Source: Streptococcus sp. DTU_2020_1001019_1_SI_AUS_MUR_006
Lineage (GTDB): Bacteria; Bacillota; Bacilli; Lactobacillales; Streptococcaceae
Assembly: GCF_032340315.1 (NCBI RefSeq)
Contig: NZ_CP135436.1
Location: 827,501 to 891,500, forward strand
Direction: 5' to 3'
DNA: 64,000 nt
The notes under the pieces were generated by a model, which saw nothing but the letters and a program-made list of their open reading frames with translations, was not told where the DNA came from and did not search any database. Below are positions 1-7,934 of the stretch, piece after piece. The translations under genes were made by a program, and so were the position numbers. Numbering within the stretch: the stretch's first letter is position 1; every line of letters begins with the position of its first letter.

Positions 1-1025
1 ACCTGTTTAAGATTGTCCTCAATGAGTCCGAAAAATTTGTCTGGCTCCTTGTTCTGAAAGTGAAAAAGCAAGAGCTGATAGAGATTATAGTGGTGTCTCA
101 AGTCTTCTGAATAGCTCAAAAGCTTGTCTAGAATCTCCTTATTTGTTAAGTGCATGCGAAAAGTAGGGCGATAAAAACGTTTATCACTTAGTTTACGACT
201 ATCCTGTTGAATGAGCTTCCAGTAGCGCTTGATAGCTTTGTATTCATGGGATTTTCTATCAAATTGATTCATGATTTGAACACGGACACGACTCATAGCA
301 CGGCTAAGATGTTGCACAATGTGAAAACGATCTAGAACGATTTTAGCATAAGGAAAAAGCTGTTTAGCCAAGTTATAGTAAGGACTAAACATATCCATAG
401 TAATGATTTTCACCTGACAGCGAACCGCTCTATCGTAGCGAAGAAAGTGATTGCGGATGATAGCTTGTGTTCTGCCTTCAAGAACAGTGATGATGTTGAG
501 ATTATCAAAATCTTGTGCAATGAAACTCATTTTTCCCTTAGTGAAGGCATACTCGTCCCAGGACATAATCTCAGGAAGACGAGAAAAATCATGCTTAAAG
601 TGGAAATCATTGAGCTTTCGAATGACAGTTGAAGTTGAAATGGATAGCTGATGGGCAATATCAGTCATAGAAGTCTTTTCAATTAACTTTTGCGCAATTT
701 TTTGGTTGATAATACGAGGAATTTGATGATTCTTCTTGACGATAGAAGTCTCAGCGACCATCATTTTCGAGCAATGATAGCACTTGAATCGACGCTTTCT
801 AAGGAGGATTCTAGTAGGCATACCAGTTGTTTCAAGATAAGGAATTTTCGACGGTTTTTGAAAGTCATATTTTTTCATTTGACTTCCACAATCAGGACAA
901 GATAGAGCATCGTAGTCCAGTTTGGCGATGATTTCCTTGTGTGTATCCATATTGATGATATCTACAATCTTGATGTTTGGGTCTTTAATATCAAGGAGTT
1001 TTGTGATAAAATGTAATTGTTCCAT
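1..1025 (-). CDS. ISL3-family transposase, 3' end beyond window
   Basis: I translated this by hand from the ATG at 1025; the frame is open to base 1 (about 341 residues), so the C-terminus lies outside the window. It starts MEQLHFITKLL and has an N-terminal zinc-finger pair (SCPDCG near residue 43, CYHCS near residue 80). An HTH-like stretch (SMTDIAHQLSISTSTVIRK) follows. Then come DDE-type blocks: MSWDEYAF, a TMDMFSPYY segment and DRFHIVQHLSRAMSR. This order is typical of ISL3 transposases such as the pneumococcal IS1167 group. No frameshift is visible in the part present. The short plus-strand frames over it (447-905) are its antisense shadows. Confidence 0.9.
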   Translation of the reverse strand, partial: MEQLHFITKLLDIKDPNIKIVDIINMDTHKEIIAKLDYDALSCPDCGSQMKKYDFQKPSKIPYLETTGMPTRILLRKRRFKCYHCSKMMVAETSIVKKNHQIPRIINQKIAQKLIEKTSMTDIAHQLSISTSTVIRKLNDFHFKHDFSRLPEIMSWDEYAFTKGKMSFIAQDFDNLNIITVLEGRTQAIIRNHFLRYDRAVRCQVKIITMDMFSPYYNLAKQLFPYAKIVLDRFHIVQHLSRAMSRVRVQIMNQFDRKSHEYKAIKRYWKLIQQDSRKLSDKRFYRPTFRMHLTNKEILDKLLSYSEDLRHHYNLYQLLLFHFQNKEPDKFFGLIEDNLKQ

Positions 1026-1082
1026 ATGAATCTTTCTAATGAGTTGTTTTGTCGCTTTTCATTATAGGTCATATGGGACTTT

Positions 1083-1154
1083 TTTTCTACAACAAAATAG
1101 GCTCCATAATATCTATAGGGGATTTACCCACTACAAATATTATAGAGCCTATTT
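1083..1154. repeat. ISL3-type terminal palindrome, copy A
   Basis: Just upstream of the ISL3 transposase start is a palindromic end. One arm begins AGGCTCCATAATAT (about 1099) and the other ends ATATTATAGAGCCT (about 1149), around a GGGGATTTACCCACTAC centre. Nearly the same 65 bp recurs at 2475-2540. The sequence probably combines the element's terminal inverted repeat with a transcription-blocking hairpin. Confidence 0.6.
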
Positions 1155-1196
1155 TTACCACTTATTGATCCATAAAAGGGCACGCTAAAAAACACC

Positions 1197-2300
1197 TCAT
1201 GTTGAAGCTATTGTCGATTGTCTTTTTCGTTTCTCATAAAAGTCGGCGATATGGCAGGGATTGGTATGACTAGCTGAAGCGATGTTATGAATGCACTTGA
1301 ACAAGATTTTTCTGGCATAGGGATTACCTCGCTTAGTAATGTGTTCCTTGGCGAGAAAGTTCCCAGATTCATAGTGTCTCAGGTCAATGCCAATAAAAGC
1401 GTTGATTTGATTGGTAGACTGAAAGCGACGAATATCTCCCAATTCGCCAATGATAGATGTCGCTGTGGTTTCTGCGATGCCAGGAATTGATCGTAAGATG
1501 TCATACTGTGGTAAAGGCTGAGCTAGAGCTACCATGTCGTCTAAGACAACCTGTCTGTACTCAGAAAGACGAAGCAATTCTTGAGCATAGTAACGAACCT
1601 CTTCAAGCATTGGGGAGATTTTCTTGACAGCACAAAAAGATTGTTTAGCGAGTTTTATGAGTTTGTCAGTCAGGTAAGCAATACGCTTTTTAGAGATTCG
1701 TTTGGAGGTAGATTGACGGAGAATCTTAAACAATTCATTTTGAGATAGGTTTAATACAAACTCTTTGCATGGAAAAGCCATCACTAAATTCCAATATTGC
1801 TCTCCAGTTGGTGTGGATAAGACACTTTCCAATTCAGGAAAGGTGACTTGTAAGACCTTGTGTAGACGGTTTTTAGTTCTAACAATGTCTTCTGTAAGAT
1901 TTTGATAGAAACGGCTTAAATCACGCAGGTGTTGATAAACTTCTTCCTGCGCATAAGTTGGTTTACGATTGAGTATAAACTGAGAATGAGCCAACTTTTC
2001 AGCGTCAATTTTGTCTGTTTTACGAACCCGCAGACTGTCCAGTTGCTTCTTAGCTTCCAGAGGATTCAGCTGTGTATAAGCGTAGCCGTATTCCTCAAGA
2101 AAGGCTCGAAGACGCCGAGAATAGATACCAGTAGCTTCAAATATAATCTCAGGGTTATGAACAGTTTTCAAGTCATTCAAAAGCCGATTGAAGCCAATGG
2201 CATCATTGAGCATAGTGTATCCATGAATCTTTTCATCGTTGACTAAAATTGCCACCTCAGAACTTGCCTTACTCACATCAATCCCAAATACTGTACGCAT
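1197..2300 (-). CDS. IS110-family (DEDD/serine) transposase
   Basis: This 367-aa protein is read from the ATG at 2300, which has an AGAGG Shine-Dalgarno about 9 bases upstream. The frame is open upstream to 2504, but those 68 codons lack the family start. The N-terminal DEDD RuvC-like domain shows GIDVSK near residue 7, an IFEATG block and RKTDKIDAEKLA. The C-terminal Tnp_20 domain shows SIPGIAETTATSIIGELGD, an ESGNF segment where the catalytic serine is expected, and ITKRGNPYARK. IS110-group enzymes cut and paste DNA guided by a bridge RNA made from the element's own non-coding end. The gene is full length with no internal stop. It lies between two copies of an ISL3-type end. Confidence 0.92.
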   Translation of the reverse strand: MRTVFGIDVSKASSEVAILVNDEKIHGYTMLNDAIGFNRLLNDLKTVHNPEIIFEATGIYSRRLRAFLEEYGYAYTQLNPLEAKKQLDSLRVRKTDKIDAEKLAHSQFILNRKPTYAQEEVYQHLRDLSRFYQNLTEDIVRTKNRLHKVLQVTFPELESVLSTPTGEQYWNLVMAFPCKEFVLNLSQNELFKILRQSTSKRISKKRIAYLTDKLIKLAKQSFCAVKKISPMLEEVRYYAQELLRLSEYRQVVLDDMVALAQPLPQYDILRSIPGIAETTATSIIGELGDIRRFQSTNQINAFIGIDLRHYESGNFLAKEHITKRGNPYARKILFKCIHNIASASHTNPCHIADFYEKRKRQSTIAST

Positions 2301-2474
2301 GATATTACCTCTTTTGTCTTGAATAATTCCGTGTTTTAGTGATTTTATTTTCAATACGCGACGTCTAGCGCCAAAGAGCCCTACGACTTTACAAGACACC
2401 TCTACTTTAACATAAAGAAAAAGTAGTGAGTACTCTCTCCCGTCGGAGATTTTCTCACTACTAATCTTAGTATG
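2301..2474 (-). ncRNA. candidate IS110 bridge-RNA region (upstream end)
   Basis: These 174 bases lie 5' of the IS110 transposase, where IS110-group elements encode their bridge RNA. An 8-bp stem pairs GTAGTGAG (2423-2430) with CTCACTAC (2454-2461). Inside it is a second short CTC/GAG stem around a CCGTC loop, giving a stem with an internal loop as in bridge RNAs. Placement rests on family knowledge plus this hairpin. Guide sequences and exact ends are not established. Confidence 0.4.
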
Positions 2475-2540
2475 TTTTCTACACAAAAATAGGCTCCATA
2501 ACATCCATAGGGGATTTACCCACTACAAATATTATAGAGC
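2475..2540. repeat. ISL3-type terminal palindrome, copy B
   Basis: This is a near-exact direct copy of 1083-1148: same order, with a few changes such as CATAACATCCAT for CATAATATCTAT. With copy A it brackets the IS110 gene. No ISL3 transposase adjoins copy B, so it looks like a solo end or the remnant of a second element into which IS110 moved. Confidence 0.6.
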
Positions 2541-2583
2541 CGATAATATGCGTTTTATCATAGACAGATCTATTTCATTTTCT

Positions 2584-2692
2584 ACTATAGTTGATTGAAA
2601 TAAGATATGAACAAATAGGTTAGAAAAGTCAAATTAATTTTTAAAAATGTTTTAGAATCCATGACGTGCTACTCTAAGTTAAATCCACTATA
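2584..2692. repeat. RUP-like repeat
   Basis: About 109 bp with inverted ends (ACTATAGTTGATTGAAAT at the left, AATCCACTATA at the right). It carries the internal AGAAAAGTCAAATTAATTTTTA pattern seen, on the other strand, in the RUP-like copies at 18464 and 56698. RUPs are small non-coding repeats of pneumococcus and relatives, thought to be mobilised by an IS630-type transposase. The copy is degenerate. Confidence 0.65.
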
Positions 2693-2722
2693 AAATTAAG
2701 TTTTTGACCATCCTCTGAATGA

Positions 2723-3454
2723 TTACTGAAGATTAACCTTGTTTTTCAAGATGTAGTAGGTTCCGAGATAGAAGACTGCGATAAGGATTAGGTCTTTGAA
2801 GATTTCATAAGTAAGCATCATATTGTAATGGGTACCAAAGTTTAAGAAGAGATCACTGAATCCAAGGACAACATGAATGACAATATAGGCTAAAACTGCA
2901 AGAGCTGTACGGTATTCATTAAAGAGTTGTCCGATTGAGATTGCCAAGTAGATGCATAGTATGCCTGCTACAGTGCTGAGGATGAATGAAATCAGAGATA
3001 AGCTGATACTGTCTAGGTACTGTTGGAACAAGTCTTTAAAAGCAAGGAAATCAACAGAATTAGGCTCAATTATCACAAGAATGATATAAATGCTCAGAAC
3101 CAAGACTGCTGAACTGATCAGAGACCAAATGAAGGCCCCCAAGAGTTTAGCTAAGATAATCTGGTGTTCGGAAACTGGCAAGGTCAAAGTGAGATAACCT
3201 TGTCGGTCATAGACACTACCCTTGAAGCGACGGATGATCAAAATCAAGGTTGAAATCCCAAGCGTAATCATCAAGCCACCAAATACGAGTGCTAGAAAAA
3301 CAAGTAGAATAGGTTGACTTTCTTTGATGGGTAGATTGTTATAGGTCTTTGCTTGAATTCCGATAAGACCAGAAAGTGCTAACACAGCACCATAGAGGGC
3401 TAAATACCATTTGTTAACATTTTTAAATTCATAACGAACTAAATTCCAAAACAT
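2723..3454 (-). CDS. ABC-2 type transporter permease
   Basis: This 243-aa integral membrane protein has about six hydrophobic segments. The first is near residues 16-34 (WYLALYGAVLALSGLIGI), with others at roughly 50-75, 105-130, 150-175, 183-203 and 215-235. It starts MFWNLVRYEFKNV, the usual opening of ABC-2 permeases of the YtrC/antibiotic-resistance type. An RBS (AAAGGAG) lies 6-7 bases upstream. It is the third gene of a minus-strand operon, 15 bp after the ATPase gene. The two should form a homodimeric exporter. The substrate is unknown; peptide antibiotics or cell-envelope stress are common for this arrangement. Confidence 0.85.
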   Translation of the reverse strand: MFWNLVRYEFKNVNKWYLALYGAVLALSGLIGIQAKTYNNLPIKESQPILLVFLALVFGGLMITLGISTLILIIRRFKGSVYDRQGYLTLTLPVSEHQIILAKLLGAFIWSLISSAVLVLSIYIILVIIEPNSVDFLAFKDLFQQYLDSISLSLISFILSTVAGILCIYLAISIGQLFNEYRTALAVLAYIVIHVVLGFSDLFLNFGTHYNMMLTYEIFKDLILIAVFYLGTYYILKNKVNLQ

Positions 3455-3469
3455 AATAATCTCCTTTAT

Positions 3470-4165
3470 CTAGGCTTTGAATTCATGACGGAAGAGCTGG
3501 TCGATAGACTCTCCAGACTCATAGCGAATATCATCAACATTTCCTTGACGGACGACTTTTCCATCCTTGAGGAAGATAATCTCATCCAAGATTGGTTCGA
3601 TATCTGAAATCAAGTGAGTTGAAATCAAGACAGTCGAAGTTGGAGAGTAGTTGTTAATGATGGTGTTCAAGATATAGTCACGAGCTGCTGGGTCGACACC
3701 ACCGATTGGTTCATCAAGAACATATAGACGAGCATCACGACTCATGACAAGGATCAACTGAACCTTTTCTTTGTTCCCTTTTGAGAGTTTCTTGAAACGG
3801 CTATTTTCATCAATACCAAGGTCACGAAGAAGACCTTGAGCACGTTCCAGATTGAAATCTTGGTAGAAGGTCTTGAAATAAGTGAGAGCTTCCTTGACCT
3901 TCATCTGCTCGTTGAGGTAGGTCGTATCAGGGAGATAAGAAACAATCGCTTTAGTTGCTGGACTTGGCTCCATGCCATTGATGAGGATACGCCCTTCCTC
4001 TGGCTGTAGTAAGCCGTTGATTAGTTTAATCAAGGTTGTCTTTCCAGAACCGTTTGGGCCAAGGAGGCCAACGATTTTTCCAGCTGGAATTTCAAGGGAA
4101 ACATTTGTAAGAGCAGGGCTTGCTCCATAGGATTTTGACACATTTTCTAATGCTAACAAGGTCAT
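3470..4165 (-). CDS. ABC transporter ATP-binding protein (exporter type)
   Basis: This 231-aa nucleotide-binding subunit has Walker A GPNGSGKT at residues 36-43, a signature variant LSKGNKEK near 133, and Walker B LYVLDEPIGGVDP near 155-167. The H-loop is in STHLI. The LSKGN form of the signature is common in ABC-2 exporters of the YtrB/BcrA type. It starts 3 bp after the GntR regulator stop, with GGAG 8 bases before the ATG. It pairs with the downstream permease. The substrate cannot be read from the sequence. Confidence 0.9.
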   Translation of the reverse strand: MTLLALENVSKSYGASPALTNVSLEIPAGKIVGLLGPNGSGKTTLIKLINGLLQPEEGRILINGMEPSPATKAIVSYLPDTTYLNEQMKVKEALTYFKTFYQDFNLERAQGLLRDLGIDENSRFKKLSKGNKEKVQLILVMSRDARLYVLDEPIGGVDPAARDYILNTIINNYSPTSTVLISTHLISDIEPILDEIIFLKDGKVVRQGNVDDIRYESGESIDQLFRHEFKA

Positions 4166-4168
4166 AGT

Positions 4169-4534
4169 TTAAACTCCTTCAATATAATCTCTCACAACAG
4201 TCGGTAGTTCTTCTTTTTCATAGCCAAATTCTACCATGCCTGTTACAAACTGTTGTAACTGTTCTTCTGACAGTTGCTTACGGGATTGGAGGATCAAGTC
4301 CAAATCCTCTGTGACAAAGCGTCCTGACGTCCGCTTGGTATAAACGAAGCCTTCTCTCTCCAAGTCCGATAGGGCACGCTGGATGGTGTTGGGGTTGACC
4401 CCTGCCTCGCTAGCTAATTCTCTAACGGTTGGAAGCTGTTGATTGGGCTCGAGTTTATGGGAAATAATCTGCAATTTGATTTTCTCCATAATCTGCAAAT
4501 AAATGGGTTTATTGTTATCAAATGTCCAAGACAT
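4169..4534 (-). CDS. GntR-family (YtrA-type) transcriptional regulator
   Basis: This 121-aa regulator has an N-terminal winged helix (PIYLQIMEKIKLQIISHKL, then LPTVRELASEAGVNPNTIQRAL) and only a short C-terminal helical part, as in the YtrA subfamily rather than long FadR/HutC proteins. I chose the ATG at 4534 because GGAG sits 6 bases upstream; the in-frame GTG at 4537 is too close to it. It is the first gene of a regulator-ATPase-permease operon and should repress its own promoter. The effector is unknown. Gene order and spacing match the pneumococcal chromosome next to nrdR. Confidence 0.9.
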   Translation of the reverse strand: MSWTFDNNKPIYLQIMEKIKLQIISHKLEPNQQLPTVRELASEAGVNPNTIQRALSDLEREGFVYTKRTSGRFVTEDLDLILQSRKQLSEEQLQQFVTGMVEFGYEKEELPTVVRDYIEGV

Positions 4535-4570
4535 CACGATCTCCTTTCTAATTACCTTTGTGTTAATTCA

Positions 4571-4599
4571 ATAATACAACAAAACAAAAAACTTGTCAA
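4571..4599 (-). promoter_or_regulatory. sigma-A promoter of the GntR/ABC operon
   Basis: On the minus strand TTGACA (4599-4594), a 17-base spacer and TATTAT (4576-4571) form a near-consensus promoter. It reads toward the GntR gene and is divergent from nrdR. The operator is probably here or just downstream, but I could not define a clear inverted repeat. Confidence 0.7.
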
Positions 4600-4616
4600 G
4601 CCAAAAGGAGAATTAT

Positions 4617-4645
4617 TTTGGGAATCTCTTAAAAAATGGTATAAT
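4617..4645 (+). promoter_or_regulatory. nrdR operon promoter
   Basis: TTGGGA (4617-4622), 17 bases and TATAAT (4640-4645) precede nrdR. An AAGGAGGGAAA ribosome-binding site follows, about 8 bases before the ATG at 4674. Confidence 0.65.
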
Positions 4646-4673
4646 GAAAAGAAAACGACAAGGAGGGAAAGGC

Positions 4674-5147
4674 ATGCGTTGTCCAAAATGTGGCGCTACA
4701 AAATCAAGTGTGATCGATAGTCGCCAGGCTGAAGAAGGAAATACAATCAGAAGAAGACGTGAGTGTGAAGAGTGCCAGCATCGTTTTACAACCTATGAAC
4801 GTGTTGAAGAGAGAACACTAGTTGTGGTCAAAAAAGATGGTACACGGGAACAATTTTCAAGAGATAAGATCTTTAACGGGATTATTCGTTCAGCCCAGAA
4901 ACGTCCAGTGTCCAGTGATGAAATTGGCATGGTGGTCAATCGCATCGAACAAAAACTCCGTAGTCGCAATGAAAATGAAATTCAGAGTGAGGTTATTGGC
5001 TCTTTGGTTATGGAAGAGTTGGCAGAGTTAGATGAGATTACTTATGTACGTTTTGCCAGTGTTTACCGTAGCTTTAAGGATGTGAGTGAGCTTGAAAGCC
5101 TACTCCAGCAGATCACACAATCCTCTAAAAAGAAAAAGGAAAAATAA
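4674..5147 (+). CDS. nrdR: transcriptional repressor NrdR
   Basis: This 157-aa protein is the usual NrdR length when started at the ATG at 4674 with AGGAGG upstream. The longer open frame from 4593 would run through the promoter. The N-terminal zinc ribbon has Cys3, Cys6, Cys31 and Cys34 (MRCPKCG and ECEECQ). An ATP-cone domain follows at about 46-136 ([20 protein letters not shown]). NrdR senses ATP/dATP and represses ribonucleotide reductase genes by binding NrdR boxes. It is the first gene of an operon with dnaB, dnaI, a nitroreductase and der, as in the pneumococcus. This places dNTP supply control beside replication initiation. Confidence 0.97.
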   Translation: MRCPKCGATKSSVIDSRQAEEGNTIRRRRECEECQHRFTTYERVEERTLVVVKKDGTREQFSRDKIFNGIIRSAQKRPVSSDEIGMVVNRIEQKLRSRNENEIQSEVIGSLVMEELAELDEITYVRFASVYRSFKDVSELESLLQQITQSSKKKKEK

Positions 5148-6314
5148 ATGAAGCCAAATGACCGTTTTTCTTTTGTAAAGAATAATCGGGTGTCGCAAGA
5201 TACCTCATCAATGGTGCAGTGCTACCTCCCGATTATCGGTCAGGAGGCGCTGAGCCTCTATCTTTATGCTGTGACTTTTTGGGATGGTGGTCAAAAGGAA
5301 CATATCTTTGCAGCTATGCTCAACCATCTGAATTTTGGGATGGATACCCTTTTAAAGGCTTTTAAAACTCTAACAGCTATGAAATTGGTGACCCTCTATC
5401 AGCAGGGGGAGGCCTATAACTTGTTACTCCATTCTCCCTTATCAACTCAAGAATTTTTACAACATACAGTTTATCGGACCTTATTAGAAAAAATGATTGG
5501 GGATAGTGCGGTTGCAGCCATGAGACAGGAAAGTGTTGAAGGGGAACCTATCACGGTGGCCTTAAGTCAAATTTTCCCTCAGTTATCCGAGTCTGCGAGT
5601 CAAGAAACCTCTAGCAGTCAGCCAGCAGCAGATGATTTTGATTTGGAGCATTTCCGTCAGCTCATGGCCCGTGATGGTCTTCGTTTTCAAGATGAGACTT
5701 CGGATGTTTTGACCTTGTTTGCAATAGCAGACGAGCAGAAGTGGACCTGGTTTGAAACTTATCAAGTAGCCAAAGCGACAGCAGTGTCGCAAGTGATTTC
5801 TGTCAAACGCATCCGTGAAAAGATAGCGCAAAAGCCTGTGACTTCTGACTTTAGTCCCAAGGAGGCAACCATTATCCGAGAGGCTAAGAAAAAGACAGCC
5901 TTGCAGTTCCTTGCTGAAATCAAGCAGACTCGCAAGGGAAGTATTACCCAGACTGAACGAGACCTGCTCCAGCAGATGGCGGCCTTGGGCTTGCTGGATG
6001 AAGTAATCAATGTTATCTTGCTCCTGACCTTTAATAAGGTCGATTCGGCCAATATCAATGAAAAATACGCCATGAAGGTGGCTAATGACTACGCCTATCA
6101 AAATATCCGTAGTGCAGAGGAGGCAGTTCTCCGTATTCGTGAACGTGGCCAAAAAGCAAAAACGCAAAAGCAGACTCAGACTGCCCCAGCAAAAACCAAT
6201 GTGCCTAAATGGAGCAATCCTGAATATAAGAATGAAACTAGCGAAGAAACTCGCTTAGAACTAGAACGTAAGAAAAAAGAAATGTTAGCTCGATTAGAAA
6301 AAGGAGGAGACTAG
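5148..6314 (+). CDS. dnaB: replication initiation and membrane attachment protein DnaB
   Basis: The 388-aa protein is the Gram-positive primosomal DnaB, not the replicative helicase. The N-terminal region has winged-helix character (MKPNDRFSFVKNN, then TSSMVQCYLPIIGQEALSLYLYAV). The C-terminal DnaB_2/DnaD-like domain lies at about 205-325 (FFETYQVAKATAVSQ-like through LLTFNKVDSANINEKYAMKVANDYA). A basic, charged tail follows. It helps load the replicative helicase with DnaD and DnaI at origins and restart sites. It starts immediately after the nrdR stop and is followed directly by dnaI. The neighbouring dnaI confirms the assignment. Confidence 0.93.
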   Translation: MKPNDRFSFVKNNRVSQDTSSMVQCYLPIIGQEALSLYLYAVTFWDGGQKEHIFAAMLNHLNFGMDTLLKAFKTLTAMKLVTLYQQGEAYNLLLHSPLSTQEFLQHTVYRTLLEKMIGDSAVAAMRQESVEGEPITVALSQIFPQLSESASQETSSSQPAADDFDLEHFRQLMARDGLRFQDETSDVLTLFAIADEQKWTWFETYQVAKATAVSQVISVKRIREKIAQKPVTSDFSPKEATIIREAKKKTALQFLAEIKQTRKGSITQTERDLLQQMAALGLLDEVINVILLLTFNKVDSANINEKYAMKVANDYAYQNIRSAEEAVLRIRERGQKAKTQKQTQTAPAKTNVPKWSNPEYKNETSEETRLELERKKKEMLARLEKGGD

Positions 6315-7211
6315 ATGGAAAGTGTCGGAGACGTACTCAAGCGTCAACCAAGCCGATTTCAGTATCAAGATTTGGTCCAGCAAATTGTGAAGGACCCTGA
6401 TGTTGCAGCCTTTATCCAGAAAGAATCTCTCAGTCAGGAGGAGTTAAACCGTAGTATTTCCAAGTTTAACCAATACATCACTGAGAGAGATAAGTTCCTC
6501 CGAGGAGATACAGACTATATCGCGCGTGGCTACAAGCCTATCCTAGTCATGAACCATGGCTATGCAGATGTTTCCTATGAAGAGACTCCGGAACTAATCG
6601 CAGCAGAAAAAGAAGTGGCGATTAAAAACCGTCTCAAGTTAATCAATCTTCCAGCTAGTCTTAAAAAAGCTAGCCTAGCTCAAGTAGACTTGGATGATTT
6701 GGGGCGCCTGCCAGTTTTTGAAAAGCTCCTAGCCTTTGTGGAGCAATATCCAGCTATTCGAAAAGGTCTCTACTTATATGGAGACTTTGGTGTGGGTAAA
6801 AGTTTCATGGTGGCTGCTCTAGCCCATGATTTGTCTGAAAAACGTGGTGTTTCATCAACGCTCCTCCACTATCCTAGCTTTGTCATCGATGTCAAAAATG
6901 CCATTGGTGATGGCAATGTCAAGACCTTGGTGGATGAGATTAAGCTGGCTGAAGTCTTGATTTTAGATGATATTGGTGCCGAGCAATCAACAGCTTGGGT
7001 GCGTGACGAGATCTTGCAGGTCATTCTCCAATATCGCATGCAGGAAGATTTACCGACCTTTTTCACCTCCAACTTCAATTTTGAAGATTTGGAGAAGCAT
7101 TTTGCTAAAGGGAAAAATGGAAATGACGAAACCTGGGAAGCTAGACGCGTCATGGAACGCATTCGTTATTTAGCAGAGGAAACCAGACTTGAAGGAGAAA
7201 ACCGCCGATGA
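6315..7211 (+). CDS. dnaI: primosomal protein DnaI (helicase loader)
   Basis: This 298-aa AAA+ ATPase has an N-terminal helicase-interaction domain (MESVGDVLKRQPSRFQYQDL). Walker A is GDFGVGKS near 156-163 and Walker B VLILDDIGAEQ near 213. A sensor-like TFFTSNFNFEDLEKHF and a C-terminal arginine-rich VMERIRYLAEETRLEG complete the domain. It loads the replicative helicase with DnaB/DnaD. GGAGGAG precedes its ATG. Its stop overlaps the start of the nitroreductase gene by 4 bp (ATGA), so the two are translationally coupled. Confidence 0.95.
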   Translation: MESVGDVLKRQPSRFQYQDLVQQIVKDPDVAAFIQKESLSQEELNRSISKFNQYITERDKFLRGDTDYIARGYKPILVMNHGYADVSYEETPELIAAEKEVAIKNRLKLINLPASLKKASLAQVDLDDLGRLPVFEKLLAFVEQYPAIRKGLYLYGDFGVGKSFMVAALAHDLSEKRGVSSTLLHYPSFVIDVKNAIGDGNVKTLVDEIKLAEVLILDDIGAEQSTAWVRDEILQVILQYRMQEDLPTFFTSNFNFEDLEKHFAKGKNGNDETWEARRVMERIRYLAEETRLEGENRR

Positions 7212-7921
7212 CAGAAACAATCAAATTAATGAAGGCTCATACTTCAGTGCGTAGATTTAAGGAGCAAGAGATTCCCCAAGAAGATTTAAATACCATTTTG
7301 TCTGCAGGACAAATGGCTTCTTCTTGGAAAAATTTCCAATCCTATTCTGTGATTGTAGTCAGAAGTCAAGAAAAGAAGGATGCCTTATTTGAGTTAGTTC
7401 CTCAAGAAGCGATTCGCCAGTCTGCAGCCTTTCTCCTCTTTGTTGGGGACCTAAATCGTGCAGAAAAAGGGGCCCGTCTTCATACGGATATTTTCCAACC
7501 TCAAGGGGTGGAAGGACTCCTCATCACTTCAGTAGATGCAGCTCTAGCTGGACAAAATGCCTTGCTTGCGGCAGAAAGCTTAGGCTATGGTGGAGTGATT
7601 ATCGGTTTAGTGCGTTACAAGTCTGTTGAGTTAGCAGAATTGTTCAAGCTTCCTGACTATACCTATCCAGTCTTTGGGATTGCACTCGGTGTGCCAAATG
7701 AGGAACATGAAGTCAAACCTCGCTTGCCATTGAATCAGGTGGTGTTTGAGGAAGAATACCAAGAACAGTCAACTGAGGCAATTGAAGCCTATGACCGTGT
7801 ACAGACTGAATATGCAGGTGCGCGTGCGACTACAACTTGGAGTCAACGTTTGGCAGAGCAATTCGGCAATCCAGAACCAAGCTCGACTCGAGAAAATCTT
7901 GAGCAGAAGAAGTTATTGTAG
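7208..7921 (+). CDS. nitroreductase-family NAD(P)H oxidoreductase (NfrA/NfsA-like)
   Basis: This 237-aa FMN-dependent oxidoreductase starts with the family pattern MTETIKLMKAHTSVRRFKEQEIP and has QMASSWKNFQSYSVIVVR. The central AALAGQNALLAAESLGYGGVIIG matches the flavin-binding nitroreductase fold of the NfsA/FRP group. It probably reduces quinones, nitro compounds or disulfides with NADPH. The physiological substrate is unknown. It overlaps dnaI by 4 bp and lies 13 bp before der, so it is an operon member with no obvious link to replication. Confidence 0.88.
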   Translation: MTETIKLMKAHTSVRRFKEQEIPQEDLNTILSAGQMASSWKNFQSYSVIVVRSQEKKDALFELVPQEAIRQSAAFLLFVGDLNRAEKGARLHTDIFQPQGVEGLLITSVDAALAGQNALLAAESLGYGGVIIGLVRYKSVELAELFKLPDYTYPVFGIALGVPNEEHEVKPRLPLNQVVFEEEYQEQSTEAIEAYDRVQTEYAGARATTTWSQRLAEQFGNPEPSSTRENLEQKKLL

Positions 7922-7934
7922 AAAGTGAGAAAAC

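Noticed and set aside
447..905. Short plus-strand open frames
   Set aside because: Antisense to the ISL3 transposase; no start signals.
2301..2504. N-terminal extension of the IS110 transposase (68 codons)
   Set aside because: The family start MRTVFGIDVSK lies at 2300 with its own ribosome-binding site; the extension covers the non-coding end of the element.
4593..4673. N-terminal extension of NrdR
   Set aside because: The zinc ribbon must begin MRCPKCG; the extension contains the promoter -10.
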